The position numbers were made by a program, and so were the translations under genes. Positions 54,534-64,000 of a stretch of 64,000 bases of DNA are shown here, in pieces. The stretch covers positions 112,236,821 to 112,300,820 of the forward strand of contig NC_035437.2 of assembly GCF_002127325.2 (NCBI RefSeq), in the 5' to 3' direction. The notes beneath the pieces were generated by a model that saw nothing but the letters and a program-made list of their open reading frames with translations, ran no database searches and was not told the origin of the DNA. How positions within the stretch are numbered: the stretch's first letter is position 1; each line of letters opens with the position of its first letter. This DNA is from Helianthus annuus (lineage: Eukaryota; Streptophyta; Magnoliopsida; Asterales; Asteraceae).

Positions 54534-54895
54534 TCATAACATAAAAAAGGATAATTCGTCATTTAGTAAGAGGTATTTGTGTATGAACTTGTAAATTTAG
54601 AGATGTAAACGAGTTTGGCCGCTCATGAGCTACTAGAGACCAACTCGCTAAAAATTCATCGAGTCAGGGGTTCCAAGTTTGAAAGACATGCTATGATGAG
54701 GTCTGGGAAGGATCCATCTACATAATCATATAAATAAAGGATAAATTGACATTTTTTAAGATGTATTTGTGTATGGATTTATAAAGTTTGGCACCTCGTC
54801 TTATGTAACTAGATCTCTTTCTCTTTGTTAAGATATGAAACAAGCCTGGTTGCTCATGAGCTACTTTGAGATCAACTCACTAAAAGCTTATCAAA
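54475..54895 (+). repeat. Tandem duplication of the last-exon end and 3' flank of the NTF2-like gene
   Basis: Sequence from ggggttccatgtttgctaca (54475) through the stop codon and about 130 bases of flank (to ...actagagaccaactcgctaa) recurs, diverged, from 54667 (ggggttccaagtttgaaaga) to about 54890; offset near 192. The second copy is not in an open frame and is a dead exon fragment. The first copy lies in the gene and keeps the reading frame. Confidence 0.85.
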
Positions 54896-55527
54896 TCAAG
54901 CTTGAACGAGCTCAAGCCCAAAATTCATATACCGAGACTCATTTGGCTGGCGAACCTAATCCAACCTAGTATGTATATAAATATGATGTATTTTTTTTAA
55001 TATAATATAGCATATAGATGCATAATAATTACTATTATATATAATATGTGTTATGTTAATTTATAAATATAAAATGATAAATACATATAAAAAATAATTG
55101 CATATTTTTAGATAAATAAAGTAACTTCACAAGTATATGTTTAACTAATTCCAAACAAGTCAAGCCGAGCTCATAATTTTAGTCACGAGTCAAGTACTAG
55201 CTCTGTAAAGTAAAAGGATATATGCTCGAGTGAAGTTCGTGCTCTACTAAGCTTGTTTAAACCATGGACTATATGTAGCTCCATCAACAGTCGTCTGGGC
55301 CGCTGCGTAAGCCTCAATAGCTCAATCACTAATCATGGTTCTCAAAGAATCTGTAGCTTCATGTGTTCAACAATTCTATACATAAAATTCTTATTATCAA
55401 TACATAAATAATCATAAAGTAATTGTCAGCCATAGATCTAAAGTTATGTTCAGCACACCTCTCTCCAAAAACTTGGCTAAGAAAAAAAATAGATTAGTAA
55501 TTTAAATCGTCAATAAAAAAAGGCTAA
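54896..55527. other. Intergenic AT-rich stretch
   Basis: No coding frame or bounded element seen. Runs of simple AT-rich sequence with motifs like gagctcaagccc; possibly old repeat debris. Confidence 0.5.
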
Positions 55528-55870
55528 GGACATATGTAATGGGGCGCGAGGAGATGCATAGCGCCGATACGGCGCCCATAACACCGCCCCCCGGGGCGCT
55601 ATGAGAAAAAAAAAAAGAAAGGGCGTGTTTTATTTCGCGGCGCTATTTGTTCTCCATTTTCCACTTTGGTCCCTGCATTTTACAATTTGGTCCCTGCATT
55701 AAAACACTTTGGTCCCTGCATTTTACACTTTGGTCCCTGCATTTTACACTTTGGTTATGATGAGGTAGGGCTTTATGACTACGGCCTCAAGCCCCATAAA
55801 GCCCCGGGGTGACGTGGCATGCCACATGGCGCATAACGCCCCTTTGGGGGCTTTATGACTACACATGGCC
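55528..55870. mobile_element. Harbinger-type MITE with 20-bp inner repeats
   Basis: The 343-bp element is bounded by taa on both sides (55525-55527 and 55871-55873), the 3-bp duplication typical of PIF/Harbinger elements. The imperfect inverted ends are ggacatatgtaatgg and the complement of gactacacatggcc. Inside, ttggtccctgcattttacac repeats about five times (55668-55755), and CG-rich ggggcgctat/ggcgccc blocks flank it. Confidence 0.75.
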
Positions 55871-56542
55871 TAAATGTGTCAAAAAGAGTTGAAAGTCACC
55901 AGGATTGTAATTTTAACCCATAGCCATAAACTATCATTCTAATCATATTGTTTGTTTTATATTATTGTTTATTGGAATCCAAGTCAAAATTAAACGAATG
56001 GAGCTTTCTTTGTTGACAGAAGATCTAATTGTATAAAGATCGAAAGTTACAAAAAATCGAATATCTGCCCCCCTTTTCTAGGTATATCATTCTACTTGTA
56101 ATAACATTTAACGGACACATTATTATATATATTTTTCGAATATAATTTTGAACATAAAAGAGCATTTGAGCTAACTAGACCCGCAAATTCTACGTATACT
56201 AAAAAAGACCCGTTTCAACTCACCCGTCTATCTCAACTCCTCTACTCTCTAATATCCTTGGTAGCAGGGGTGGAACCAATGTAGAATGAGCCGTAGCACA
56301 TGCTACGGCTCAACCCTGTATTCGTATTCGCAGTGTAATTTTTTTTTTCGGTTTTATACATAGTATACCCAAAAACATATATGAGGATACTCCTAAGAGA
56401 AAATTATGAAACTTCATATTATTCATTAAGCCCAAAACCTGTTTAGTAACAAAGCCCAAATAATTAGTTTTATGATAATTAAGCCTAAATTTGCAATAAC
56501 TAATAAAGCCCATATAATAGAATAAGTGATCTTACGCGTCTT

Positions 56543-56816
56543 ATGGTTGAAATGGGAACACATAGTTCTTGTCTTTTGGTTTATCGGGTAGTGAAGCTAG
56601 CTTTAGTTTTACCGGTTGCAACCGCAATCGTTGAAAGATGTTTTTCTAAACTGAAGATTATCAAGACGGATTTACGCAATCGAATGGGCCCGAAATTTCT
56701 GAACAATACCATGTTTGTGCGGTCGAAAGGGAATTTTTTTCATAAAGTAAAAGACGACGATGTGATGGAACGATTTCAAGCTATAAAAAAAGAAGATGCC
56801 AAATCTATTAGGTATT
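56543..56816 (+). pseudogene. hAT transposase fragment, C-terminal dimerisation domain
   Basis: The frame contains KLALVLPVATAIVERCFSKL and DLRNRMGPKFLNNTM, the classic hAT C-terminal dimerisation signature seen in plant TTF-type zinc-finger/hAT proteins. Only about 75 residues of the family are present. No zinc finger or RNase-H-like catalytic region is found upstream, and there are no flanking exons. Nearby, tgagccgtagcacatgctac (56288-56307) resembles a hAT-type internal palindrome. This is a deletion remnant, not a gene. Confidence 0.85.
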
Positions 56817-56881
56817 TGTTTACTTTATTTATTTTTTTAATATTGTATGATTGCACGATAATTTTTTTTAGATATCCCTGA

Positions 56882-59843
56882 TTTAATGGCTAGTTCTCAC
56901 TGCTTGATAGTTAGTATAACATAATATGCCACTATAATCTTGAAGTGTTTGTTATCTTCTAAACATACAAGCATTAAGCATATAGAGGCATTAAGTTCTT
57001 GCAAGCCTACTGGTGTGCTTCACTGGATCTAACATGGGCTAATTTTTAAGCCCAAATGCCAGATTACCCATATCGGTCAGCCGAACCCATCTAGCATTTT
57101 AATAAATAGTATGCTTGATAGTTGATACACTTCTTTTTTATTAAACATAGTACAACAAAAATTTTAATAAATATTATGCTTGATAGTTGATACACTTTTT
57201 TTTATTAAACATAGTACAACAAAAAGTTTTGATGCTTGCTTGTTCTATAATGAAGAATATAGCTCCTATATTGTCCTTTCTTCATTTTCAAGCTTAAACT
57301 ACATGTTGGTTCATTATTTATGCAAATTACCAATGTTATTTTTTTTATTACAAAATATTTCTTTGTATTAGCATTTTTGCATATTAATTATAGACGTAAT
57401 AAAAGCAAACGGTAGAACATTATTCTTGTTTTATACATCAACATGAACGCAAATAGTAAAAATTAAAAAGTACGCTAGGTATTAGTATATCCGCACCACA
57501 TGTAATGAATTGAGATATGTTGTCTCACTTTTTATGTCTTATTTTTTTCTTACCTGCTTGTAGAGTTGTAATGTAAAACATAATGTTGTATAATACAATT
57601 CTATAATGCAAATGCGACAAATACACGATATACATAATGGGTCAATAGATTCGAACTCACTTACAACAAAATTAAATTTCATTGTTAAACTTATGCTAAT
57701 TAATTTTGTTTTACAAGATTATATTATATTGTTATTTTCAAATATATACTTTTCCAAGGATTCTTTCTCATCTATATGGTCTTTGTTCACACAATTCAAT
57801 TGAACTGTAGAGTTGAAAATATTTATGGGGGTATGGGAAGCACATGATAGAAAAAGCTACAATCTCTCACATACACTTTGTTTCTTTTTATCTCATTGCT
57901 GACAAACAATGACCAAATAATCATTGAAAGTAGCATCACAAACATATCTAAGATCTGATCAAACATTCTTCATTTTACTTTAATTTTTCATCCTCTTTTT
58001 GACTGGTCTTCTATGCTACCCTAGCATTCTACATACAACCCCACATTTTATCTTTAATACCATCAACCCTTGGATCCCTCAAAACCATAAAAATTCAAAT
58101 CATTGAATCAAAGATAGATTCATGGTGTCTGTATGTATATGTGTTTGTGAGCTACAAAGTAAAGATTCCATTAAAGACTATAATTATCTTGGTTATAGAT
58201 CCAAGACTAGCTTCCCCTTACTTTCATGCAAAAGAATCACATACAGAAAGAAAGAAGCTTTATATGTTTGTATTATATAAATGAAAGAAAAAAAAACATA
58301 TAGATAATAAACTTTTTTTTATATATTTATGCATGTTAAACAATTTTTTTACATCTACAATCATGAAATACACAACTATTTCACTTAGCTATTTTTTCAT
58401 GTATATTTATAATAATAATGATATACTGACAACTAAATCTTTTTGTGTATGCCATGACCATACATTGGTTAGATAATGCCTGCATATGCATTGTTGTATA
58501 AATTATTAAAAAGAAGAGTATTCTTGTGATTTAGTAAATTTAAGAGTATTTCCTTTCACTTTACATTGTAGATTATGTGATGGAATTGGAAGCCATACAT
58601 TGTTTTGGAGTTGGATTGACATCCTAATGTTTTTTTTTTTTTTTTTCAAATTTCATAACTACTACATATGATTATCAAAATCATAAATAAACCAATATAT
58701 AGTTTAACCAAAAAAAGGATCAGTTTAGAATGTTATAAAGGCTTTTATTATATTTATTTGTCTCCTTTATAATTAAAAAACTTCAAGTTTGAGTCACTAG
58801 CATCAGTAAATCTTTAACAACTATCAATGTTACCATTAAACTCTCTCTGTTTATTTTTTCAAAGTGATCATTGGAGCAAGAATGTGTGTAAACATGCAAA
58901 TTTATTAAATAGAATGCAACTTTTGGCCAGTTTAATGCTAACTATGCTGGTTGCTATAGATTTGTTGATGTGGGGCCAGGAATTTTATGTCACCTTATAT
59001 AAAAATTCATAGATTTTGTAATATAGAAGCTTGTATTTTGTACCTTTATATTTCAATTAAAGAGGAAAGTTGAAATAGCTTTCAAATGAAAATACCTAAT
59101 GGAATACTTCAAAGCATTAAAACCACCCTTAAAAGGAGCTCTGTTTTTTTTTTTTTTTTTTTGCTTTTCTTCTTTCCTCTTTTGCATTAATTATTAAAAT
59201 ACACAAGTTTGTTTCAAGTTTTTTTAGCTTTAATTTTCATTTTTAAAATTACCTGTTTATAAAAAAAATTATATATTACAGTTTTATATTTTTTATGAAA
59301 AATATTTGAGCAGATCTTTAAATTTGGTTTGGCACACTAGCTTTTTTTAATTGATAAATTAAGCTATTTAGTTTTTTCTTGTGATATTATCAATCTTAAA
59401 TAAGTTTTTACTGATTCTAGTTTTGAATATATTTTTTTTATGCTAACACAACTGTAGATATCCATTCTCTTGTTTATTACATTTGTTTTTAGTGATTCTA
59501 GTTTTGATAAACATTTTTACTTGTGATATTGCCAAACTTTTGATTGAGGATAATTACTTTAATTATAATAGTTTGTTTGTTTATTATTAATTTACCCTTA
59601 GCAATCCCCAGCCCATCTTGTTTATTAATATATTCATCATATTCATATTATGTCATTAGAGAACCTTCAAGTCATTAAAGTAATATCATCAATCGTTGCT
59701 TTTTAGGAAGATTACAATTATAATCAGATAATTCCTCTATCAAAAGCTTACTTTAATGATTAAAATTAAAATGCATCTCATGCATTAAAAGTTGTAGCAT
59801 ATTTATCTTTCTGAATTAACTATATTAGCAGAGTGTTCCTTAA
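56882..59843. other. Long AT-rich stretch without genes
   Basis: About 3 kb with no convincing coding frame, RNA gene or bounded element on either strand. It holds a 65-bp direct duplication at 57097-57226 (unit with atgcttgatagttgatacac and attaaacatagtacaacaaa) and T-runs near 58630 and 59143-59161. I searched by eye for common conserved microRNA sequences and found none. Confidence 0.6.
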
Positions 59844-60147
59844 GTGACATCCAAGTCAGTGACGAACCTTGAGATTTCTGGCCGGAGGATCGAAGACGTA
59901 TATACAAAAAATTTCTATAAAACCGGGGGTCAAAAATATATACCAAAAAATTTCTATATGAAAACTACATACTCTCCACTACTGAGTGAAAAGTTCGAGG
60001 GTCGCCCACAAAGCTACTCCCTTGATTCAAGTGGTGGTAAGTGTCTCGGTTCAAGAGGTTGAAGGTTACAATCCTACAAAGTCCAGGCATAAGGTATTAA
60101 TACAGTTAATATGAGTAGATTATTACTAAAAGCCGTTTAAAAAAAAT
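59844..60147. repeat. Dispersed repeat fragment
   Basis: The stretch with repeated aaaaaatttctat and cgaagacgtatatac motifs, followed by gggtcgcccacaaagctact, looks like a degenerate dispersed repeat. The 72-codon open frame at 59844 has no protein features. No ends could be defined. Confidence 0.4.
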
Positions 60148-60156
60148 ATATTAGCC

Positions 60157-60313
60157 ATTTCAGCTTTGGCTGGGTGGTAGAGGCTCTTGCCTCTTAGAGA
60201 AAAAACTAGGGTTCAAATCCTGGCATGAGGTATAAATTATAATTTATATCAATTCGTGTAGTTTAGGAGTAGAAGTAGGAGAACAATGTAACCTTTGTTG
60301 TTAAGAAAAAAAC
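60157..60313 (+). repeat. tRNA-derived SINE with target duplication
   Basis: Box A-like TGGCTGGGTGG (60168-60178) and box B GGTTCAAATCC (60211-60221) are followed by a body and an A-rich tail (aagaaaaaaac). A 9-bp target duplication tatattagc flanks it (60148-60156 and 60314-60322). It is mobilised by LINE enzymes and transcribed by RNA polymerase III. It shows no similarity by eye to the SINE at 38437 beyond the two boxes. Confidence 0.85.
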
Positions 60314-60332
60314 TATATTAGCTGATTAAAAG

Positions 60333-61060
60333 TGGTTGTATAATGACGTTATAATTAACAATGGATTAAACGCAAGAAACTAAGGTAGCGTCGTTTCACA
60401 GACTGGAAGTCATCATTAACGATTGTTTTTCATTAATCATCAAGGATTCAACTGTTTTACAATTCGATTGACTCTACAGACTCCTCCTCAGCTCATCACA
60501 CAAACAAATCAGTTCCTACAAGAGAAAATGTGATGTGTGTGATAAATAAATCACTAACAGGTGTGATTTTATACTAAGAACGGAAGCTCTGTTCGGTGAT
60601 TGGCTGATGTCACCCTGATAGTGACATCTAACATTCCTAACATAAAAGATTCTCAGATGTTTGCAAACATTTGAGCAAATCCGATCATCTGATCTAGGCT
60701 ATACTAAACACTGATAAGATAAATACGGTTACATTGAGAAACCACTGTTTAAGCTATCCTTTGTTGTAGTTGTCCAAACATCTGTTTGACCTAACAAATG
60801 TTTGGTCTTCTTCATTAGAGCTTTGGCTTGATCAGGGCTTTGGTCTTTAACATATGCTAGCCTTCAATAGATGTTGGTACACTTGAATAACGGTTCCAAG
60901 TCTTCATCAGATGTTAGCCATGCTCTTGAACAAATGTTCTGAATAGGTGTTTAACATTCACTATCTTTGGGGAGAGACTGGTTCAATCTTTTGCTTATTT
61001 CTTGATCACTGGATCATGCTTTGGCTTTTGGATATCATCTGTTCTTTTGTAGGTCCAACA
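60333..61060 (-). mobile_element. 3' LTR of a Ty1/copia element (left end approximate)
   Basis: On the minus strand the LTR starts TGTTGGACCTACAAAAGAAC at 61060, directly after the tract AGTGGGAGAT. This matches the PPT/LTR junction common in plant copia elements. The left boundary is a guess, because the element's 5' LTR is outside the window and no target duplication could be read. The LTR has nine or more cagatgtt/aacatctg-type motifs. Confidence 0.75.
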
Positions 61061-61072
61061 ATCTCCCACTAG
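61061..61072 (-). promoter_or_regulatory. Polypurine tract of the copia element
   Basis: The minus strand reads TAGTGGGAGAT immediately before the LTR start. It would prime plus-strand synthesis. Confidence 0.75.
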
Positions 61073-61323
61073 AACAGATGATGCCAAAACAGATGTTTAT
61101 TGGATCATCTTTGATTCCTCTTCTTCAACATTATCTTTATTTATGCTTTGAATTGCTTTTCAAATCTTTTAGATAATGAGTTATCAGCATTCCTTTCGAG
61201 TGGAAGATTCAGTAGATCTTGTAGATCTTCAGATTTTAAGCTCATTATACTGTTCATTAAAGTCTTTTACACTTCCCCATTTGCCCTGACTAGAGTCGAT
61301 TCGTGGTTGGCTTTGTCTGAGGA

Positions 61324-63990
61324 TCACTTTTGAATTTTAGAGGCAATGGGGTTTACTGGGAGTGATGTTATTGGAAGAGGTAAAGGGATTTGTTTTCCCA
61401 TAACTTGACCTATCGGATCAGCTTGATTGGTATCAAGAAGTTTATACATTATCATGTTTTTGATCCCATCCTTCATGGTGTCTTCTTCAAATATTTTTAC
61501 ATCCTTTGCATACATATCCTTCTGTCTTTTAAGATGGATTCTCACTAATGAAGAGGCTTTTCTTGCAGATGGAAGTTCAGATATGAGGGTCTTTGAACTG
61601 ATAGGTAAGTCTTTATAAATTAGCTTTCTTTGGACTGAGGGATCTTTGGCTCTTAAAGCTTCAAGCTTCTTGTAAGTTGCCCTGATTATTGGCTCATTCC
61701 ACTTAGCCATTGATTGCATAGTGCCATATTTGGCAGCTACCATTTCTACCTTCATTCTTGTGAGCTCAACTACTTTTATGCTAACAGGTTTTCTACCTGT
61801 AGCCCAGTTGGGAAGAGTAGGCTTGATATCTGGATTGAGATTCATCATCTCAATTCTGGCTATTTCTTCCAGAAGGGCCTCAATAGACCATCTATTGAAT
61901 TAAGCTCTTGAAGCTCTGTAGGGCTTATTCTTCATGATAAAATCCAGATAGTCTTCCCTTAGTTCCCTTTTGAGACTAGGGTTGCTAATTGGTCCATGAG
62001 ATGCCTTCTGATTGACATTTTTGGCAAAATCTTCAAGTCTATTCACTTTGGTGAATTCTACAGACATGATTTGTTGTGCCTCTTTATCACTTTTTCCCTT
62101 GCTTTTGATAGTAGTGATATTTCAGCCTGTTTGAGCTTTAAATCCAGGTACTTTTGTACATTGTTAGGCTTTTTATATATTTTGAAAGAAGAAAGGCCAC
62201 TTTGCTTATGTCAATTGTGGAGTAGAAGGATTCTATCTCTTTTGAGACATGTCTTAACTCCAATGGGTCAAGTATGTTGGGTGGAAGTGTGGTAGGTGAA
62301 GGAATGGTAAGTGTAATAGTAGTGGTGGTTGAAATGTGAAATGTAGTGGTGGTGGCGGTTTGGATAGGAGATGCATCAGGAGTTTCTTCATCATCATCTT
62401 AGATAATGAACTTAGTTCTCCTGGTTCTGGTTTGTAATTTTTGTATTTTTGGAGGTGGTTGTGGGGATAATGATGTAGTTTTTCTTTTGAGAAGTCCTTT
62501 GGGGGACTTAAATAGTAATGGTGAAGATGGTGTTTGAGTAGTTGTAACCTCTGTTGTCACTTTTGAAATGACAACATATGTCTTGGCAGTGGAAGTGGTG
62601 GTAATTTGAGTTGTGGAGGTGGGAACAGTGGTTTGAGTTGTGATAGGTGGAACAATGGTTGTGATAGGTGCAGCAGTGCTTTGACTAACCTCTGTTGAAG
62701 AACCTTGGTTGTCTTGGATTTCTTTTCTTTTGATGCTCTCCCGCACTGTGATCTGCAGATTAGCTTCCCTTGTATCCCTTCTCTTTTGCTTCCCCATTTC
62801 TTTATTAATTTCTTCTTTTCTAGCCCTTTTGAGTGCAGCAATGTCAGGCTTTTTCCCAGCCTTTTTGACTAAGGGTGGGAGCATCCTTATGCAGTCTTCT
62901 TCCTCTCCCCCTTTTGGCATCATCATATTTAGGGAGAGTGAGAGCTTTACATGTGTTTTCAAAGATAAATTCTTTGATGGCTTTAACTTCTGCATGTGTA
63001 TCTTGATACCTGGCATCCATTGTTTGGCGTATAAGCTCTACCTGCATGGTATATTTTTCTTCTGCAGCTTGCTTTTGAAGATGTAGGTAAGGTTGAACAT
63101 GGGCCCATATTTCTTTTGCAATGACAGCGTTGGAAGGTCTGGGTGTGGAGTTTTTCAGCAAGATTTTCATCATATCCTTGATCTCTCCAACAGAAGTTTA
63201 CAACTGTGTCACCCTCTCCGTCAATTCTTGATAGTTTAATCCATCACCTGAGTTAACAGGATCATCTGAATTCCTACCAGAGGTGATTAAACTTGGTTTT
63301 ATACCAACTGCCCCTTGTTCTTGGTACTGGGGACTTCCAACTGAGGTAGAGACTATTGTCTTAACTGTTGTTGCCTTCAAGGGGGTCTTAGAGATGTAAC
63401 CACTATCCAACTGTAAGACTATAGTCTCAACATTTTTAGTAGCTACACCACTTGAAGTACCAACATGTATCTCTTTGGACACAGGAAGTGTAGCCTCCTT
63501 TGCTTGTGGGATGGCAATGATCCCTGAACTTGCCCTAGTCACTTGTTGAAGTGAACTCTCTTTTATTTGTTGTTGAGAGGAACTAGGTATATGCAAGTCA
63601 GATGTATTAATTGCATCAAGCATTTTTTAAGGGTGAAGGGACTGTTGAAGTAGGTGGTGGTGAAGAAAAAGAAGCATACCTAGGAGAGGGGCTTGAGAAG
63701 AGATAATCAAGTGACATATCACCCCCTTGGTGTATGTCCTTGTACTTACAACACAATCTTTTTGTGAGGATATGTGAGGAGATAGGCTGGGTGGAGATGT
63801 TTGCATCTGTTATGAGGAAGTAACAACATATGTTAGCTGCATTTGTGTTACAGCAGGTATCTTTGGCATCTCAACCTCCAGATATCCTTTCTTTTTGGGG
63901 ATAGGAATGGAAGTGGTTTGTATGGAAATGTCTGTTGTGGGTTCCATAATGCTGGGATGTACACCATGGTCACCAGGAGTAGTGGGCTCA
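61324..63990 (-). pseudogene. Long decayed ORF between pol and 3' LTR of the copia element (env-like position)
   Basis: Overlapping minus-strand frames read one degenerate protein of at least 850 residues. In reading order these are 63623-63198 (MLDAINTSDLHIPSSSQQQI...ERVTQL), 63173-62844 (KILLKNSTPRPSNAVIAKEI), 63016-62399 (LKRARKEEINKEMGKQKRRD, then a Thr/Pro-rich stretch) and 61848-61324 (MMNLNPDIKPTLPNWATGRK...PVNPIASKIQK). They are broken by stops near 63198, 62400 and 61960 and by a shift near 62900. The sequence has a coiled-coil-like part (KQAAEEKYTMQVELIRQTMD) and low-complexity Thr/Ser stretches, with no protease, integrase or RT motif. Plant SIRE/Maximus copia elements carry an extra, often called env-like, ORF in this position. 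Assignment to that class is inference, and no envelope function is implied. Confidence 0.6.
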
Positions 63991-64000
63991 ATAACACATG

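Noticed and set aside
57606..59012. Small frames and possible microRNA hairpins in the AT-rich stretch
   Set aside because: Frames are short and AT-biased, and none of the conserved plant microRNA sequences I could recall is present.
59844..60062. 72-codon plus-strand frame
   Set aside because: Falls in a degenerate dispersed repeat; no domain, no exon structure around it.

Overview
This window is plant nuclear DNA. It holds spliced genes with GT-AG introns, LTR retrotransposons of the chromovirus Ty3/gypsy type, MITEs, SINEs and a TRIM. The repeat style and LTR sizes (2.3-3.4 kb) suggest a eudicot, most likely Asteraceae; that is inference from sequence style, not a database match.

Bases 1-36555 are almost entirely a four-layer nest of Ty3/gypsy elements, called A-D here. 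A (minus strand) is the host: its 5' LTR is 33822-36555, the visible part of its 3' LTR is 2872-4083, and its short internal region carries no recognisable polyprotein. B (minus, 6478-33455, TSD aatga) sits in A's internal region. B has a broken gag-pol (9221-13778) and a separate ORF upstream of gag (14783-16000). C (plus, 17533-31506, TSD caact) sits in B's 5' LTR. It is nearly pristine: LTRs differ by about five substitutions and one 34-bp indel by eye, and it has a single 1535-codon gag-pol ORF with every catalytic residue present. D (plus) sits in A's 3' LTR; only the end of its polyprotein (2-445) and its 3' LTR (522-2871) are visible.

B and C share one layout: LTR, tRNA-Met PBS, pre-gag ORF, tandem-repeat spacer, gag-pol with chromodomain, a small hairpin, polypurine tract, LTR. 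The hairpin directly upstream of the polypurine tract is present in all four families with compensatory stem changes. The LTRs carry clusters of strong hairpins. The best is a tandem array in D (2148-2397) whose stems covary from unit to unit, which suggests a structured RNA.

Bases 36556-54533 hold two intact-looking host genes on the plus strand. One is an EXO70A1-like exocyst subunit (37881-48843, 12 exons, 632 aa), whose introns carry a SINE and four MITEs of Mutator type, one with another MITE nested inside. The other is an NTF2-like-fold protein (50786-54533, 6 exons, 223 aa), whose introns hold a TA-targeting repeat element and a 323-bp TRIM with identical LTRs and non-canonical ends. 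Its last exon and 3' flank are tandemly duplicated downstream.

Bases 54534-64000 are gene-poor: a Harbinger-type MITE, a hAT transposase fragment, a long AT-rich stretch, a SINE with target duplication, and the 3' end of a minus-strand Ty1/copia element. The latter has an LTR ending at 61060 and a long decayed ORF lying between pol (outside the window) and the 3' LTR, in the position of the env-like ORF of SIRE/Maximus elements.
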